Position numbers and translations under genes: made by a program
In this document: piece by piece, positions 20,998 through 34,354 of the stretch
Position numbering within the stretch: the stretch's first letter is position 1
Layout of the letters: the number at the start of each line of letters is the position of its first letter
The notes under the pieces: model-generated
What the model was told of the DNA's origin: nothing
What the model saw: only the letters and a program-made list of their open reading frames with translations
The model's database searches: none
From: Calonectria ilicicola
Taxonomy: Eukaryota; Ascomycota; Sordariomycetes; Hypocreales; Nectriaceae
Length of the DNA: 64,000 nucleotides
Assembly (NCBI GenBank): GCA_020809705.1
Contig: CP085832.1
Span: 4,836,001 to 4,900,000 of the forward strand
Direction: 5' to 3'

Positions 20998-22155
20998 GCT
21001 AGCAGCAACAGCAGCTGTAAGAGACCTGGATAGTTCCCTTTTATAGTTGGAGAAATCAAGAGCTCCAATGTATCCTGTGGCCTCCATAGCTAGTGATAGA
21101 AAAGGTTTGCGATTAGGTTGTCGAGTAGCTTGGTTGTAAGAAAGAAATGAATTTTATTATCACCAGATGATCATGTAGCATTTGAACATACACCCAATGA
21201 CAAGTTGTCTAACATCAAGTTGAGCACCTAGATTAACAGCAGAGCTTCTACTGGCCAATTGTTCCTTCCAAGTAGCTCAACATAAGTGGGTTTGAACCTC
21301 AGATTTTGGGCTTTCCAATTTCACCTACCTATGAAAGGCTATTGAGATAATTTGTACGTATGGTAACTTATTCGTCTGCTCGTTTGACAACGGGGAAAAT
21401 CTTGGCTGAAGAAAAGGATCAGTCAGCACCATTAGATGCTACATCATAGCCATTAGATAAATTCAATTTAGGTTAGCTGTATCCAGCTAGTATATGTGTC
21501 TTGATACTCGTGTTTATGCTTATCCCCATGCTTATTAAACATTACCCTGCAGGCACGCAAAGATGTAATTGCTGCAATCTACCAGTTGCCGAGTCTAAAT
21601 TTTTCCACCAGTCTTCTAGCGCCAATCTTGGGCTTGCATTGAATATTCTGCGGATTGGAGGAATCAGCCGAAGTCATCCCACCAGGTATGATGGTTGGAT
21701 TTTCGGCGGTCAAAGTGCTTGAGGCGACCCACAGTCGGGCTAGAAACGAGCCAAGTCTTCTTTGTCATGAGAGTAAGCATCTTACATGGCTTATTTATCG
21801 CCGTAAATGTGGCTCCAAGCACCGCTTTCAGCGCTAGGCAAGGGTATTACCTCCACCGTAGCGGGTCCCGACGGTGAAAGACTCGGCCTCTTCCGACGGC
21901 CGGTTCCAAAAGGGCGTCGGCATCCCTAAATCCAAGCTTAAAATAGCGTCGGCAATAGGATTTCTGGATGTTCCAGACCAGAGACGGAAGCAAGTGGCAT
22001 GTGCTCACGGCCCGTCGGTCAGATCAGATACGATGTGCCTCGTCTAGGCTTCTCCACTTTGCATTCAGCTCAGTGGACCAGTTCTTTCTGTCCAAAAGTT
22101 CCCTCAGTGGTATTACTCAATGCTGATGAAAGCCGGCAGCTATGGAGCAAAGGAA
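20998..22155. other. Gene-poor stretch before the second secreted-protein gene
   Basis: No supported gene. Overlapping short frames at 21655-21877 in two registers do not carry recognisable domains. The last part is the promoter region of the gene at 22250. Confidence 0.45.
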
Positions 22156-22163
22156 TATATAAG
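22156..22163 (+). promoter_or_regulatory. TATA box of the six-Cys secreted protein gene
   Basis: TATATAAG lies 94 bp upstream of the ATG at 22250, a usual distance in filamentous fungi. The leader between them ends in ATAATCAAAATG, a good start context. Confidence 0.55.
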
Positions 22164-22249
22164 GAACGCCTGAGGTCATCTCGGGAAACTCCAGTTCAAA
22201 CACCAAGTCCTCTGCTCCAAACAACAGCCGCTCTAACTTCATAATCAAA

Positions 22250-22727
22250 ATGCAAATTATCAACCTTTCCGCCGCTCTGAGCCTCCTCGCCGCAACAGCC
22301 TTTGCTGCTGATTGCTTCGAATACCCCAACAATCGCGTTTCGGAGTGGGAAGATCTATACTGGGATATCCGCGCAAAGGTGTGCGGAAACACTAACTGTG
22401 CTTACCAACAACCCTGCTCTGTGTCCAGTGCCAAGTCAATCTCTGGCATGAAGGTCACACTCACCCTTAGCCGTAAACGAACGGATGGTGGAAAGGGCTA
22501 TGCGGACTGCTGGGTAAGATATATGCCAGTTTTTTGTGTGATGAACTAATCTAATGAGTCGTATAGGGTGCTACTGAGTATGTCATGAAATCTTCATCAG
22601 TTTGCTTCAATCTAACACAAATAGGGATATTATCAACCAATGTGTCCGCAATCAAAAACAGCCAAGCGGTTGGTGGTCATACAACGGCCAACAATACAAC
22701 TTCGATGCCTTATACACTGCGTTCTGA
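22250..22727 (+). CDS. Small secreted six-cysteine protein with an 11-nt micro-exon
   Basis: Three exons, join(22250..22513, 22567..22577, 22625..22727), encode 125 residues. Residues 1-20 (MQIINLSAALSLLAATAFAA) are a signal peptide. Six Cys follow at 22, 45, 50, 56, 87 and 98. The first intron starts GTAAGA, the second GTATGT, and both end in TAG. The middle exon is only 11 nt, and splicing gives ADCWGATEDIINQCVR followed by GWWSYNGQQYNF near the C-terminus, a pattern met in small secreted ascomycete proteins with a DCWxAT..IINQC core. Leaving the second intron in also keeps a frame open, but the result is Ser/Asn-rich and looks non-native. It probably acts outside the cell; whether as effector, inhibitor or sugar-binding protein is unknown. 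It sits 1.4 kb from the retrotransposon block. Confidence 0.78.
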
Positions 22728-24083
22728 TCAGGGTTCGATGCATTCTTGGCTTTAAACAGCACCTGATCGTCAGAGAGGGAAAAGGTAGATGTTGTTTGTA
22801 CACTGCTTAAAGCTATAGAAGTATTTAATATATTTTTCTAGAGCCACATACTTCTTCGGCTGGCACTTTATTTTAGTCTTTGCACTATCTTGTACAAATG
22901 ATCCTTGTCTGCAGCTAGTTTTTTTCTGAACGTTGCTCATTCCACAATTTGTGAGAGCATCCATTTTCAGAACTCGCCAGCAATGATAACGCGTCTATTG
23001 ATCAAACATCCTAGGGTATGGGATATGAAGGATGAAGGATGAAAAAGTGAATATTATAACCCTGCATGCCGCATATTTCATTCCCCATGCATCTCCGCCA
23101 ATCAACATGAATCCATCGTTCCGAATTCAAAGTCCAAACCCGCCAACAAAATTGAAGGGTATGTGGCAATCAGGCCGGATCCATTCAGCCACCCATTTGT
23201 CCGGACAGTGTCCTCAACTCTGCACAGTGAACTCAAAGGAATGGGGCAAACAGGATGAGTATGTGCCTTGCATGCCCAATAATCTCCAATTAACAACAAT
23301 ACTACCATGCATACTCCACTGTGCTGGAACGTTCTGCCCTGTACATTGATCTGAAGAGATCAAGACGACGGTAGCGGAGTTAACAAATTGCTGAGATATG
23401 CAGATTAAATTTGTAGCTGCCTGCAACATATTGTGAGAAATTGGTGTTTAAAACGATTCTATCCAACCAACAAATTCACAAGGTTCCGATTTACAGTAAT
23501 AACTATGTTGGAGCCCAACAGGCCATACTCAAAGAGCGAATCTTAACGCAAATGCTCATATGCTCCACCACAATGTTATCTGAGCGCCGTTGGTAGAGCT
23601 ACATGCTGCTGCCGTCCCTCTGCAAGGGATAATTTCAAGCTATTTCCTGTATGAAACAATTGCGTCCACTATGTCGCGATAAATTTATAGACTGTCAGCC
23701 AGTGATATTGGCTATGGTGGCTATCTGAACCACTGGTCTCTATTTTTTCACGGTAACATCGAGGTTGTGATATTTAGAGGATAAAGCTGATTGTCGCTTT
23801 GTTTCAAGTAACCTTGTTGAATGCAACCTAGTTATCACCTTTGTGGTTCGAAACTTGTCATTGGATGGAATCCAATAGTCGAATAACCCTATTGATAATC
23901 CAGTGCTTTGTTGGCCATGGAACAGGAATACACTTTGCTTCCGCCCACATCAGCCCAGTAACTACTAGTTCCCTATGAATTGAATTGTCCACATTTTCAG
24001 CCGCGCCTCGTTGTTAGCTGTCGGTCATTGGCTATTGGTAATTGATTGTTGGTTGCCTTGGACTTCAGTACCTCCGCCACTCC
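22728..24083. other. Intergenic region up to the RIP block
   Basis: No supported gene. Base composition is normal up to the border at 24083, then falls abruptly inside the left LTR of element C. The opposing frames at 23032-23349 and 23102-23429 are mutually exclusive and motif-free. Confidence 0.5.
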
Positions 24084-24088
24084 GTACC

Positions 24089-24251
24089 TGATACGGAAAT
24101 GGTGTCAACACATATGGAACCCTGTAAGTGTGTGCCTTAGGCACCCTTGGAAGGCATATATAAGCCTGTTACTAGGGTAGATAGAGAAGAAGATATTAAC
24201 TTTTCTATTATATATTATTAAGATCTTTATTGTTTTAATTTTATTGTATTA
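24089..24251 (+). repeat. 5' LTR of element C
   Basis: It begins TGATACGGAAATGG, preceded by the target duplication GTACC. The first ~90 bp keep G and C (CTTAGGCACCCTTGGAAGG), while the last ~60 bp are A/T only. Confidence 0.88.
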
Positions 24252-24943
24252 TATAATAATAATTATTTCTTTTTAAGATTAGTATTATAATATTATTTTA
24301 GGTAATTATATTAAATAATTTTAAATTATATTTTAATATAATATATTATTAAATTATTAATTAATTAATTAATAAAAAAAATATTTATAATAATTTTTAT
24401 AAATCTATTTTTAAAATCTTTTTTTAAAATCTTTTTTTATATAAAGAATATTTTATTTAATTATTTATATAATTTAAAGAAAATATTAATTATTAAAAAT
24501 TATAAAATAATCTTAAATTATTTTATAAAATTATAAAAAGTATTTTTTTATTATAAAAATAAAATTTAAAATTATTAATATTATTTTTATTATAATAAAT
24601 TATTTAATTTTTATAATAATTATAATAATTTAATTATAAATCTATATTTCTATTAATTAATATTATTTTATATTTTATAATTATTATTTTAATTTATTTA
24701 AAATAAATACCTTCTTATATTATTATTCCTCTATTATTAAATAAGCTTATAATAATATAATAAGACCTACTACCTTAACCTCAGCCTTAGCAAAGCCTAT
24801 ATCTTCCTAAGAGAAAGAAGATCTCTCCCTAATAAACCTAATCCTTAGAAAAGATAGGAATAAAAAGGTAAGATTTATAGAGAATAATACCCCTAGCTTT
24901 AGCTAGAGCCTTAAAGAGCTAAGATTATTAACTAAAGGATATC

Positions 24944-25343
24944 TGTCATGACCCGGACACCTAAAAGCGGTGACCACAGGCAGAACCCCAACCAATCATA
25001 ATAAGACTACCCTAGACCTATATAACCAACCAATAAGAGTAAAGTTGAATAGCCCTCATTTAATATTACCAAAGATTGTAGTGAATATTGTTAAATCGAC
25101 TCCATTTAATTATTATAATAATAGAATCTTAGATATAGTAATATATAGATAGATTAGATCTTATTATAAGAAATAGAATTAATTAGCTTTTAATATAATT
25201 TAATTATCTTAATTATAATTAATTATTATCTAATATAATATTTTTATTATTTTATTTTATTATAATATACTTAATTATTTTATTAATAATAAATTCTTTA
25301 TTTTAATTAGTTTATTAAATTAAGAATTAATTAGATTATTATA
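24944..25343 (+). repeat. 5' LTR of element A
   Basis: 400 bp, preceded by ATATC. The first ~90 bp (TGTCATGACCCGG, AAAGCGGTGACCACAGGCAG) are well preserved, and the 3' end is converted to A/T (AATTAGATTATTATA in place of GACCAGACCGTTACA). Confidence 0.88.
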
Positions 25344-27450
25344 TATTAAAAGCTCTTATTTAATTAATTATTTATATTAATAATTAAATAATAATAATAT
25401 TTAGAAAGAATTTTATTATTATTACTCCTTCTAATAATACTAAATTAATTATAAAACTATAGTAAGTTAAGAAGAAATTTATAAATATATAAGTATAACT
25501 TAAAGTAGAAAAAGCTAGAACTACTATAGTTAAAAGAAATAAGGGTAAAGATATTAATAAAATTCTAAGACCCTCAGTCCTAGAGCCCTTTCTAGGAAAA
25601 GCTATTAATATAATCCCCTTCCTTACCTAAATAAAGGAATACTTTTACTTTTTCCTAATATAACTTATAACCCTTAAAGCCTAAGTATTATATACTAAAA
25701 CCTTCCTTTAAGAGGATATAAGAGTATGATTTAAATCTATTATAAGAGACTATTTAGAAAATAAGGATAATATTAATTAAAATGAAGAGATCTAAGAGAT
25801 CTTTAGAAATTAGGAATATTTTAAAATTATTATTAAAAATAATTTTAGTATAATTAATATAAAATAATAAGTTATAAACTAGTTATATAAACTTAAATAA
25901 ATAAAATCTTATAGCTAGTATTTAGCTAAATTTAAAAGAATTATAGTATAAATAGCTTAGGATAATAATATATTAATAGAACTTTATTATAAAGGCTTAA
26001 AGAGTAAAGTTAAAGATAAAATCTATAAGAAAAATTAATTAAAAAAACTCTTAAAGTATATTAAAAGTATTATTAAAATTAATAAAAAATAATTTAATTA
26101 ATATAAAAAATATACCTAAAATAATAAAAATTTATATATCCTAAATAAAGGAAAAACCTAAAATAAGTAATAAAGTATTATATATAGGACTTATTTAGGA
26201 TTAATAGAACTTAGTATTATTTAAAGGTATAATAAAAGTAAGATTATTTACTTTAATTATAGAAAGAAAGGATATAAATCCTTTAAATGCTACTCTTTAA
26301 AAATAAGAAATTAATTTAAACTTATATTAGAAGGATAGAAATAATTTAATATTATAAAAACTTAATAGACCTTAATTCTAAAAAAAAAAGGATATTATAG
26401 GAAAAATTATTCTTGCTATTATTAAGAAATATAAACCAACTACTATAATTAAGCAATATATAGAAAACTATAAATTATATAAAGTAAAACTTACTTTATA
26501 ATAAGAAATTAATAAAGCTATTTAAAAAGTATAATTAATTTGATAAAAAGGCTAGTCCTGCCTTCCCTATAAATAGTTAGAATGAGCTAAGAAGATAGAA
26601 ATCTTTATATCTATTCTAGATATGTATATTAATAAAGTATTAGTATAGTAGAATATTTACACTTATAATAAAAATGGAAATAGAAAATAGATAAATAGTA
26701 TTAAAAGAATAATTTAATAAATTAAAGAACTTTTATAAGATAGAGATAAAGTCTTTCTACTTATATAAAGTAAATAGTAATTAGGAAACTATAATCCTTA
26801 ATTTACTTAATATAAGGAGGATAATTTTAAACTAAATATAGTATATAAAAAATATAAGAATATTTTATAGGTAAGCTATTATAATTATAATTATTTTTAA
26901 TATATAAAGTAAAAATAATATATAATATACTTTTTTATTAGAGTAGAAAATGTAGTTATTTATTATACTTATAAAAGATACTTTAACTAATATAAAATAA
27001 TAGAAAGAAACCCTTATTATTAATTTACTATATTAGAATTAGGTAAGCTTAAGTTCCTTGATTGTAGTAAGCTGCCCTAGAATGAATATTAAGACCTTAA
27101 ATATAATATTTATATAATAAATAAAGCAATAGCCTAGTATTAAATAAAATTAAAAAATAAATAAAGCCCCTTGTAGAAGAATAATAGGAGCAATTAGAGC
27201 AATAATCCCTAGAATTATCAAAAGAACTCCCTAAAAAGCTCTATACTTTACAATTAAAGAGCAACCTTAATAATAATTAGAAATAGAAGTAAGGATTAAA
27301 AGGAAGTAATATAATATTATAGTAGATAGTAGAGTTAAGTAGAATTATATAAATCCTTAAATAGTTAATTAACTTTAGCTACTATAGATAATAAAAGTTG
27401 ATCTATATAAAATTATTAATATAGAAGGAACCCCTTTTAGCTATAATAAT

Positions 27451-27845
27451 TGTTATGACCCATGACACGCCTGGGCGGTCAAATAAGGCAGAAATGATGC
27501 TCACCTACCCTATAGCCCTACACCAACTAATAAGGAAGTGCTTATAAGTAATTACTTATAGTATTAGTGATTATCTAATAATCACTACCTTAATTACTAA
27601 TATATTAGATAGAACTAATATAGTAAGCGCCTACTAGGCAATAGTATATAGATAGATTAGAATCTGCCCTTATAACTAATACTAACTAGCTTTTAATATA
27701 ACTTGATTACCTTAATTATAATTAACTATTATTTAATATAATATTTTTATTACTTTATTTACTATAATATACTTAATTATCCTACTAATAATAAATCTTT
27801 TATTTTAATTGATTTATTAAGTTAGGAATTAATTAGATTATTATA
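27451..27845 (+). repeat. 5' LTR of element D
   Basis: It begins TGTTATGACCCATGACACGC with its first ~100 bp preserved. The last ~60 bp are changed by C-to-T and G-to-A (GGAATTAATTAGATTATTATA). Confidence 0.9.
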
Positions 27846-30800
27846 TATTAAAAGCTCTTATTTAATTAATTATTTATATTAATAATTAAATAATAATAAT
27901 ATTTAAAAAGAATCTTATTATTATTACTCCTTCTAATAATATTAAGTTAATTATAGAATTATAATAGATTAAGAAGAAACTTATAGATATATAAGTATAA
28001 TTTAAAGTAGAAAAAGCTAGAATTACTATAATTAAAAAAAATAAAAGTAAAAATATTAAAGAAATTCTAAGAACCTTAATCCTAGAGCTCTTTTTAGGAA
28101 AGGCTGCCGATATAGTCCCCTTCCTTACCTAAATAAAGGGATATTTTTGCTTTTTTTAATATAATTTATAACCCTTGAAGCCTAAGTATTATATACTAAA
28201 ACCCTCTTTTAAAGGGATGTAGAAGTATGATTTGAACCTATTATAAGAGACTATCTGGAAAATAAGGATAATATTAATTAAAATAAAGAGATTTAAAAAA
28301 TCTTTAGAGATTAGGAATATTTTAAAATTATTATTAAAGATAATTTTAATATAATTAATATAGAATAATAAGTTATAAACTAGTTATATAAATTTAAATA
28401 AATAAAATTTTATAATTAATATTTAGTTAAATTTAAAAGAATTATAATATAAATAGCCTAAAATAATAATATATTAATAGAACTTTATTATAAAGGCTTA
28501 AAAAGTAAAGTTAAGGATAAAATCTATAAAGAAGATTAGTTAAAAAAACTTTTAAAATATATTAAAAATATTATTAAAATTAATAAAAGATAATTTAATT
28601 AATATAAAGAATGTGCTTAAGATAATAAAAATCTATATATCCTAAATAAAAGAAAAATCTAGAATAAATAATAAAGCATTATATATAGGACTTATTTAGG
28701 ATTAATAGAACTTGGTGCTATCTAGGGATATAATAAAAGTAAGATTACTTACTTTAATTATAGAAAGAAAGAATATAAATTTTTTAAATATTACTTTTTA
28801 AAAATAAGAAATTAGTTCAAATTTATATTAAAAGGACAGAAATAACTTAATATTATAAAAACTTAATAGACCTTAGTATTAGAAGAAAAAGAGAATACTA
28901 TAAGAAAAGTTGTTCTTACTATTATTAAGAAATATAAACCAACTACTATAATTAAATAATATATAAAAAACTATAAATTATATAAGATAAAACTTACTTT
29001 ATAATAAAAAATTAATAAAACTATTTAAAAAGTATAATTAATCTAATAAGAAGGCTAGTTCTGCCTTCCTTATAAATGATTAGAATAAGCTAAGAAGATA
29101 GGAATCCTTGTATCTATCCTAAATATATATACTAATAAAGCACTAGTATAATAGAATACCTATACTTATAATAAAAATAGAAATAGAAAATAAATAACTA
29201 ATATTAAAAGAATAGCCTAATAAGTTAAGAAACCCTTGTAGGATGGAGATAAAGTCTTTCTACTTATATAAAGTAAATAGCAACTAGAAAACTACAATCT
29301 TTAATCTATCTAATATAAAGAGGATAACCTTAAACTAAATATAATATATAAAGAATATAAGAATATCTTATAGGTAAATTACTATAATTATAATTACCTT
29401 TAATATATAAAATAAAAATAGTATATAATATATTTTTTTATTAAGGTAGAAGATATAATTATCTATTATACTTATAGAAGATATTTTAATTAATATAAAA
29501 TAATAGAAAGAAACTCCTATTATTAGTTTATTATATTAGAACTAAATGAGCCTAAGTTCCTCAATTATAATAAGCTACTTTAGAATAAATATTAAGACCT
29601 TAAATATAATATCTATATAATAAATAAAATAATAGCTTAATACTAAATAAAACTAAAAAATAAATAGAGCCTCTTATAAAAGAGTAATAAGAGTAGCTAA
29701 GGTAATAACCCCTAAAGTTATTAAAAGAACTTCTTAAAAAAGCTTTATATTTTATAATTAAAGAGTAATTTTAATAATAATTAAAAGTAAAAGTAAGGAT
29801 TAGAGGGAAGTAGTGTAATATTATAGTGGATAGTGAAGCTGAATAAAATTATATTAATCCTTAAGTAGTTAATTAACTTTAGCTACTATAAATAATAAAA
29901 GTTAATTTATATAAAATTATTAATATAAAAGGAACCCCTTTTAACTATAATAATGGTATTATAGATAAAAAGATTAATTACCTAAAAATCTTTATTAAAG
30001 AAAAAAACCAAGAAATAATCTTTAATATTATTAATATTAGATAGTATAATTTAGTTTTAGGGTATTTATAATTATATTAATATAATCTTAATATTTATTA
30101 ATATATTAGCTAGGTATAAATACCTAAGAAGTATAATATAGCTAGTGGTATTTCTATAAAATATAATAAAAGATCTTAAACTTCTAGCTTTAATTAAGTA
30201 AAAGATATAAGTAAAGAAGAATCTTTATTATTTAAAGAAATAAAATATAAATATAAAAATAATTAAAAAAAATAAAAATAATAAATAATTATTTATTTTA
30301 AAAAATAATTTTAATAAATTAATAAAAGCCTTAAAAAAATAAAGATAGAAATAGAAATAGATAGATTATATAATATACTTTTATAATACTAAATCTATAA
30401 AAAGCTCTTTATAAAAGAACTAGATATTAGATTACCTAAGTTTAGCTAATGGGATTATAAAATTATCCTTAAAGATAGATCTAATACTTGATTTTACCTT
30501 ATTTATAATTTTAATTAAATTAAGCTTAATATCTTAAAGAAATATATTTAAGATATACTTAAAAAGGGATATATCTATATTTCAAACTTTAAAACTAATT
30601 ACCTTATTATATTTATACCTAAGAAAAATAGGAAGCTATACTTTATTATAGATTACTAATAGCTTAATAATATTATTATTAAAGATTATACTCTATTACC
30701 ACTAATTAATAAAATAAAGAATTATCTTTATAAAGCTAATATCTTTATTATATTAAACCTTAAAGGAATATATAATCTTATTTATATTAAAGAAGGATAT

Positions 30801-33800
30801 AAATAAAAAATCACTTTCCAAACTAAATTTAAACTATTTAAATATCTAATTATATCTTTTAAACTTATAAATATATTAATATTATTTTAGTAAATAATAA
30901 TTAATATATTATAAAAATATTTAAATATTTTTATTATTTATTACTTAGATAATATTCTTATCTTCTCTAAAAATGAAGAAGAATATAAAGAATATATTTA
31001 TAAGATCTTAAAAGCTCTTTAAGATATTAAACTTTTAATTAAATTAAAAAAAGTAAGTTCTATATTTAAAAAGTAGAATTTCTAGGATATATTATTAATT
31101 CTAATAAAATTTATATAGATCTAAAGAAAGTTATTATAGTAAAAGATTGGAAGGAATTTACTAATATAAAGGAAGTATAAGCTTTCCTTGGATTTACTAA
31201 CTATTACTAAAGATTTATTAAGGGATTTAATAAAATTATCTTAAATATAATAGAATTAATTAAGAAAGGAACTATCTTTTAATAAGGAAATAAAATATAA
31301 TAATTATTTAAAGTTATAAAAAATACTATTTTAAAAGAACCTATCCTTATAATATTTAACCCTAATAAGCCTATAAAGCTAGAAACCAATATATTAGACT
31401 TCACTTTAAAGGCCTAGATCGGATAATAAGATAAATAAGAAAATCTACATCTTATAATATTTTACTTATATAAGCTATATAGCCTTAAGCTAAATTACTT
31501 AATTTATAATAAAGAATTCCTTATTATTATTAATATTTTTAAAAAATTCTAATAATATTTTTTAAAAAGTAATTATAAAATTATAGTATATATTAACTAT
31601 AAAAATATTACTTACTTTATAATTACTTAAAAACTTAATAAAAGGTAATTATAATATATAGAATATTTATTTAAATTTAATTATTAAATTATTTATATTA
31701 AAGGAACTAAGAATAGCCATATTAATATAATCAGCTATTAATCTAATTATAATATAGAAAAACCAAAAATACAAGAAAAACTATTAATCTATAATACTAA
31801 TAGAGAACTAGAATAAGCCCTAATTAATAGAATAATAATAAAAATAAAGAAAATAATTACTACTATAAGAATAGGAGGATTACTATATATAATTAAAACC
31901 ACTATTATAGAAATACTAATATAATAAGTAGAATAAGGTAATCTACTACTAAGAAAAATCAAAGAATATAATCTAATACTTTTAGAAAAAGAAAAAATAG
32001 ATTATCTATAAGTATTAGAGGAATATTAAATGGAGTTAATAAGGGATATTTATAAATATCCCTTATATAATTATAAAGGTATTAATAAAACCCTTAAATA
32101 AGTTAAATAGATATTTTCCTTTAATAAGATAAAAAAGAAAATTAAATAAATATATAAGAAATATAGCCTATATTAATACTCTAAAAAACCAAGATATAAA
32201 CTATATAGATTATTATAATTATCCCCTATTATATAATAACCATAGGACTTAATTATAATAAACTTTATTATTAATCTTCTTTTATTAGTAGACCTTATTA
32301 TAGGAGTATATTATAATAGTATTTTTATTATTATTAATTACTTTATAAAAGTAATATATTACCTTTTTTATAATAAAGTAATAAAAGAGAAATAATTTGC
32401 CTACCTTTTTTCTAATATATAATTGCTATATATAGATTACTAACTAAAATCATTTTAAATAAAGGATAACTATTTATATTTAAATTTTAATAAAGCCTAA
32501 TGTCCCTTATAGGGCTAAACTATAAGCTAAGTATAGCTTTCTATTCTTAAATAAATAAGCAAATTAAATATTAAAATTAGAAAATTAAGTAATATTTATA
32601 ATATTATATTAATTATAAATAAATTAATTAAATAGAAAAGTTATTTATTATATAATTAGTATATAATATATTTTATAATTATAATATTAAAATAATATTA
32701 GTAAAAGCTAATTTTAGCTTTATACTAGATATTTATTAAGCTCTCTTAGAAAGTATAATTTAAGTAAAAGTAATAATTAAATTAAATAATCTAAGAAAAT
32801 CATATAAAAAAATAAAAATAGAACTTAAGTTTATTTATAATATAATAAAAAGATATTATAATTTAAAAAGGTTAAAAGGATTATTCTTCTTAAAGAGAGA
32901 TATAGTTTATTTAATAATAAAAAATCTTATAATAAAAAAATAAAATAAAAAAATCAATTTTATATAAATTAGATTATACCTAATTAAAAGAAAAATATTA
33001 AAAAATAACTATAAGCTTAACCTCCTAAATAATATTAAGATCTATTTTATCTTCTATATCTTACTATTAGAACCAGGTGAGAGTATCTAAATAAATATAG
33101 GACCTAAATATAAACTATAAATAAAAAACTTAGAAGATTAATAGAAAGTTAAGAAGATATTATAGAGAAAAAAGAAAAATAGAAAATTTAAAATTAAATA
33201 AAAAGGTTATAAAGAAATAATTTAAAAATTAATAAAATATCTTATATATTATTTAAAGATATTAAAAGTATTCTTAAAGATATAATACTAAGTAAACTAT
33301 TAAAATTAATAATATTCTAATTAATAATATTTATAATCTCTAAAGATTATACCTAAATAATAACCTTTAATTTTACCTAATCTATATTCTTTAACTTATT
33401 TAAAGAAAAAAGATTCTAATATACTATCTTTATATCTTTTATTTTAAGTTAATATTTCTAATAATAAAGGTAGAATAAATAATTTAAGGATTCTTAAACT
33501 TTAGCCTAAGTTATAAGTGCCTTTATTTAGATATAAAGGAACTCCTCCTTAACTACCTCCTCCTCTATATTTAAATAATTAGACTCCTAATTTATTTAGG
33601 TTATTATAAATATTAATATCTACTTATACTTATTATTTATAAAAATCATATATATATAGTTAAAGATGTTTTTAAAATATTATATATTCTATTATAATAA
33701 ATATATTTACTATAATAATTATTAAAATTTAATAATATCTTATATTATAAATCTTTAAAAGAATAAAAAGAATATAATATAACTTCAAAATCTATTAAAT

Positions 33801-33959
33801 TAATAAATTAAGCTTAAGTATTAGTATAAAGATATAGCTTGGAAGTACCTAGATCCTAAGGTATAATTAGAAAATATTTTAAAGGTTAAGAATGAGGAAC
33901 TTATATATAAAATTAATTTAATAGGCCTTAAGGATAAGATTAATAAAGAGAGGATATTA

Positions 33960-34354
33960 TATTATAATCTATAATATACTTAAATAGTTAAATAAGGTAA
34001 AAATAATACTCACCTACTCTATAGCCCTATACCAACTAATAAAAAAGTACTTATAAGCAATTATTTATAATATTAGTAATTATCTAGTAATTATTATCTT
34101 AATTACCAATATATTAGATAGAATTAATATAGTAAATATTTACTAAGTAATAGTATATAGATAAATTAGAATCCACCTTTATAACTAATATTAACTAGCT
34201 TTTAATATAACTTGATTATTTTAATTACAATTAACTATTACCTAATATAATACTTCTATTGCTCTATTTACTATAATATACTTAATTATCCTACTAACAA
34301 TAAACCCTTTATTTTGATTGGTTTATTAAGTTGGGAATTGACCAGACTGTTATA
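33960..34354 (+). repeat. 3' LTR of element D
   Basis: It is the mirror of the 5' LTR in damage: the start is degraded (TATTATAATCTATAATATAC), and the end keeps TTGGGAATTGACCAGACTG. Aligned to the 5' LTR, I see only transitions. Confidence 0.88.

Larger units (their letters stand above)
27451..34354 (+). mobile_element. Element D: complete gypsy-type LTR retrotransposon nested in A, RIP-destroyed
   Basis: 6904 bp, with 395-bp LTRs at both ends and target duplication ATAAT at 27446-27450 and 34355-34359. The sequence of A resumes exactly after it (GGTATTATAGATAAAAAGATT, compare position 29954 inside D's own copy of the same region). Remnants on the plus strand include an RT core near 30930-30990 (YYLDNILIFSKNEEEYKEY), a LGFTNYY-type strand near 31190-31210, integrase-like sequence near 32240-32340, and a chromodomain-like end near 33000-33070. 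Every frame is full of TAA and TAG. Confidence 0.9.

Noticed and set aside
23580..23645. tRNA-like words (GGTAGAGC followed by a short stem)
   Set aside because: No cloverleaf with a proper T-loop (GGTTCGA) could be drawn.
24252..24938. Centromere or organellar DNA as an explanation of the A/T content
   Set aside because: LTR pairs, target duplications and transition-only differences between copies explain it, and the flanks are ordinary nuclear genes.
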